Shown here piece by piece: positions 5,242 through 7,067 of a stretch of DNA of 7,067 nt (positions within the stretch are counted from its first letter, which is position 1; every line of letters begins with the position of its first letter). The notes beneath the pieces were generated by a model. The model ran no database searches. It saw only the letters and a program-made list of their open reading frames with translations, and had not been told where the DNA came from. The stretch is from contig VGPI01000107.1 in NCBI GenBank assembly GCA_016875595.1, positions 1 to 7,067 on the forward strand. The letters are read 5' to 3'. The DNA comes from Candidatus Cloacimonadota bacterium (GTDB taxonomy: Bacteria; Cloacimonadota; Cloacimonadia; Cloacimonadales; Cloacimonadaceae). The position numbers and the translations under genes are program-made.

Positions 5242-6411
5242 ATGAAATTAGCGATTGAGAAAAAGGATCTGATCAATCATATCATGCACCTTGCCAGCAT
5301 CATTCCAGGCAAGATTACATCACCTATTTTGACCAACTACCTGATCCAGGTGGATGCAGACAGCGGCCTGATGCAGATCACTGCTTCCGATCTGGAGATA
5401 ACTGTAATTGCCCAGTTTCCTGCCCTGGTTCAGGAAAGCGGGGTCACCGCAGTATCGGCAAGGCATTTGAATGAGATCATCAATTCCATGCCGGATCAGA
5501 TGGTTTATATCAACAAAGTGGATGACAATCTGAAGATCCAGTGTAATAAGATCGATTTCAATCTGTTATGTGCAGATCACACACTTTTTCCGATCATCCC
5601 TTCCCGTGATCTGAGCAATGCTTACCTCACCTCGGCGGAGGAATTTCACCGGATGATCGCCAAAACCGCTTTTGCTGTGTCCAATGATACCAACAGAGCG
5701 GTTCTCACCGGCATCTGCTGGCAGATTACCCCCGATTGGCATTTGATGGCCGCAACCGATGGCCGCAAGGTGGCAGAGATCAAAGTGCCACATTCGCCGT
5801 GGCTGAACCGCAATGCTCACGCCGTGGACAATGATGGGGAATTGTCGGTGAGTTTGGGCAACGATTCGGTGGAAAAGATCCTGCCGGTTAAGACTGTAAA
5901 TTTCCTTCAGAAGGTCTATGACAGCGATGTCAAAGAACTGAAAATAGTGATTGAAAACAACGGATTCATGTTTGCCTATGCCGATTATACGGTATTCAGT
6001 CATATCATCGAGCACAAATACCCAGACTATCAGAAGGCATTTATCCATGACCTGCCCAATTCCGTATTGATCGACAAGGAAGCGCTCAAAACCGCGATCA
6101 AACGCGTATCATTGATGTCTCCGGCAGATAATATGCGTATCAGGTTCGACATTGATGCCGACAGATTTGAGATCAGCACTTTCAACCGGGAAGAGGGCGA
6201 AGCCAAACAGGTACTGGAAAGCTTCAGTTACGATGGTACCAGTGCCAATATCTCCATCAACCACAGGTTTGTCCTGTCCATTCTGGATGCAGTGGATACC
6301 GACAAGGTCAAGCTCAAGCTCGGGTCTGCCAAAGAACCCTTGATGATTTATAATGAGCAACAGCCGGAAAGCCAGGAAATCACCTTCCTATTGATGCCAT
6401 TGCGGTCATAG
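5242..6411 (+). CDS. dnaN: DNA polymerase III beta subunit (sliding clamp)
   Basis: The protein has 389 residues, slightly longer than E. coli DnaN (366). It has the expected three clamp domains at about residues 1-122, 128-255 and 258-389. Recognisable landmarks are SPILTNYLIQ (27-36), TASDLEI (47-53), SNDTNRAVLTGICW (147-160), ATDGRKVAEI (171-180), HKYPDYQ (258-264) and the C-terminal LLMPLRS, the usual end that contributes to the peptide-binding pocket. Clamp dimers encircle DNA and tether polymerases and repair enzymes. The ATG is preceded by AGGGG six bases upstream, a modest ribosome site. The leader from HU is 233 bases and holds its own candidate promoter and inverted repeats. The stop is TAG, followed at once by recF in the same frame, so the two genes are very likely co-transcribed and translationally coupled. 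Confidence 0.97.
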   Translation: MKLAIEKKDLINHIMHLASIIPGKITSPILTNYLIQVDADSGLMQITASDLEITVIAQFPALVQESGVTAVSARHLNEIINSMPDQMVYINKVDDNLKIQCNKIDFNLLCADHTLFPIIPSRDLSNAYLTSAEEFHRMIAKTAFAVSNDTNRAVLTGICWQITPDWHLMAATDGRKVAEIKVPHSPWLNRNAHAVDNDGELSVSLGNDSVEKILPVKTVNFLQKVYDSDVKELKIVIENNGFMFAYADYTVFSHIIEHKYPDYQKAFIHDLPNSVLIDKEALKTAIKRVSLMSPADNMRIRFDIDADRFEISTFNREEGEAKQVLESFSYDGTSANISINHRFVLSILDAVDTDKVKLKLGSAKEPLMIYNEQQPESQEITFLLMPLRS

Positions 6412-6414
6412 ATA

Positions 6415-7067
6415 TTGATCTTACGATCCATCCGGCTGATCAATTTTCGCAGTTATTCAGATAGTTTTTTCAGTTTTGCACCCGCCGGTTCCATAATCAG
6501 CGGTTTCAATGGCAGCGGGAAAACGAATCTATTGGAAGCCATTGCCTATTCGGGAACCGGCAAATCAGTCCGCTTTCATCATGACGAACAGCTCGTTCGC
6601 CATGATACTGCGTTTTTCAGCATAATCACTGATTATCGGGATCAGGCCGGAAATACGGATCTGATCAACCTGTCATGCCACCAGAACAAGAAACTGCTCA
6701 AAATCAATAACAACCCGATCAGGCAGTTAAGCCATCTCTTTCAAACGGTCAAGGTCACTTATCTTTCACCCGATGACATTATCATTATCAATGGCAGCCC
6801 CCGTTATCGCCGTCAGTTCTTTGATCTTGCCATGGCGCAGTTGTTTCCGGAGTATATCGCGCTTTACCGGGAATATCTGCATATTCTGCTGCAACGGAAC
6901 GCTCTGCTCAAACGGGACTTTACGGAGGCCGAAAAAGAATCCTGGGATACGCGATACATCGCTGCCATGATCAAGGTTATGATTTACCGGCACCGGTATC
7001 TCCAACTACTCAATGATGAATTGGCTCTTTATCGGAATGAACTCAGGCTGGTGATCGGTTTACTTGG
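6415..7067 (+). CDS. recF: RecF, DNA gap-repair ATPase (TTG start, C-terminus beyond window)
   Basis: The reading frame is open to the right edge, giving 217 codons of a protein usually about 350-370 residues long. It opens with the canonical RecF N-terminus (ILRSIRLINFRSYSDSF), followed by the Walker A motif GFNGSGKT at 30-37 and NLLEAIAY. Further conserved RecF blocks are YLSPDD (116-121) and GSPRYRRQFFD (127-137). RecF is an SMC-like ATPase that works with RecO and RecR to load RecA at single-strand gaps. The signature and Walker B motifs lie outside the window. The only standard start codon before Walker A is TTG at 6415: the frame is closed upstream by the dnaN TAG (6409-6411) and no ATG or GTG exists in between. 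There is no convincing Shine-Dalgarno, so initiation probably depends on ribosomes finishing dnaN. Confidence 0.95.
   Translation, partial: MILRSIRLINFRSYSDSFFSFAPAGSIISGFNGSGKTNLLEAIAYSGTGKSVRFHHDEQLVRHDTAFFSIITDYRDQAGNTDLINLSCHQNKKLLKINNNPIRQLSHLFQTVKVTYLSPDDIIIINGSPRYRRQFFDLAMAQLFPEYIALYREYLHILLQRNALLKRDFTEAEKESWDTRYIAAMIKVMIYRHRYLQLLNDELALYRNELRLVIGLL

Noticed and set aside
5566..6048. A 160-codon minus-strand open frame
   Set aside because: It is antisense to dnaN, whose assignment is certain along its length.

Overview
This window looks like a chromosomal segment from a Gram-negative bacterium. The envelope genes include a lipoprotein with a clear lipobox and a large protein with a signal sequence and beta-barrel-like composition. 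The informational genes are an HU-type DNA-binding protein, dnaN and recF. Base composition is moderate, close to half GC. The large envelope protein carries 'YLDG..L.RG.DY.IDY..G' units of the kind seen in SprA-like surface proteins of the FCB superphylum. I therefore suspect a Cloacimonadota- or Marinimicrobia-like lineage, but this is inference, and nothing in the window fixes the phylum.

Layout. The left part (1-4391) is a minus-strand cluster. In transcription order it holds a TPR-repeat lipoprotein (4391-3210), a UmuD-like S24-family autoprotease (3075-2596), and a very large exported protein that starts inside the umuD stop codon (TGATG overlap) and runs off the left edge. The last gene is open for all 865 codons in the window. 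The right part (4686-7067) is plus-strand: an HU gene with a perfect Shine-Dalgarno sequence and a textbook terminator, a 233-base leader, dnaN, and then recF. RecF starts with TTG three bases after the dnaN stop, in the same frame, and runs off the right edge.

Between the two arms, 4392-4685 is a divergent control region. It holds two candidate minus-strand promoters for the lipoprotein cluster, one with a perfect -10 and a palindrome over its -35. It also holds a TTGACA-containing candidate HU promoter, preceded by clustered GATGA half-sites. I found no perfect DnaA box there, although the HU-dnaN-recF context suggests the replication origin could be nearby.

How the genes work together. 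DnaN (sliding clamp), RecF (loads RecA at gaps) and HU (nucleoid architecture) are a coherent replication and repair set. The minus-strand cluster is less ordinary: a SOS-type autoprotease sits between two envelope genes, translationally coupled to the second, and no umuC is visible. That pairing and the uncharacterised giant envelope protein are the most interesting parts of the window. I see no mobile element, CRISPR array, tRNA or rRNA.
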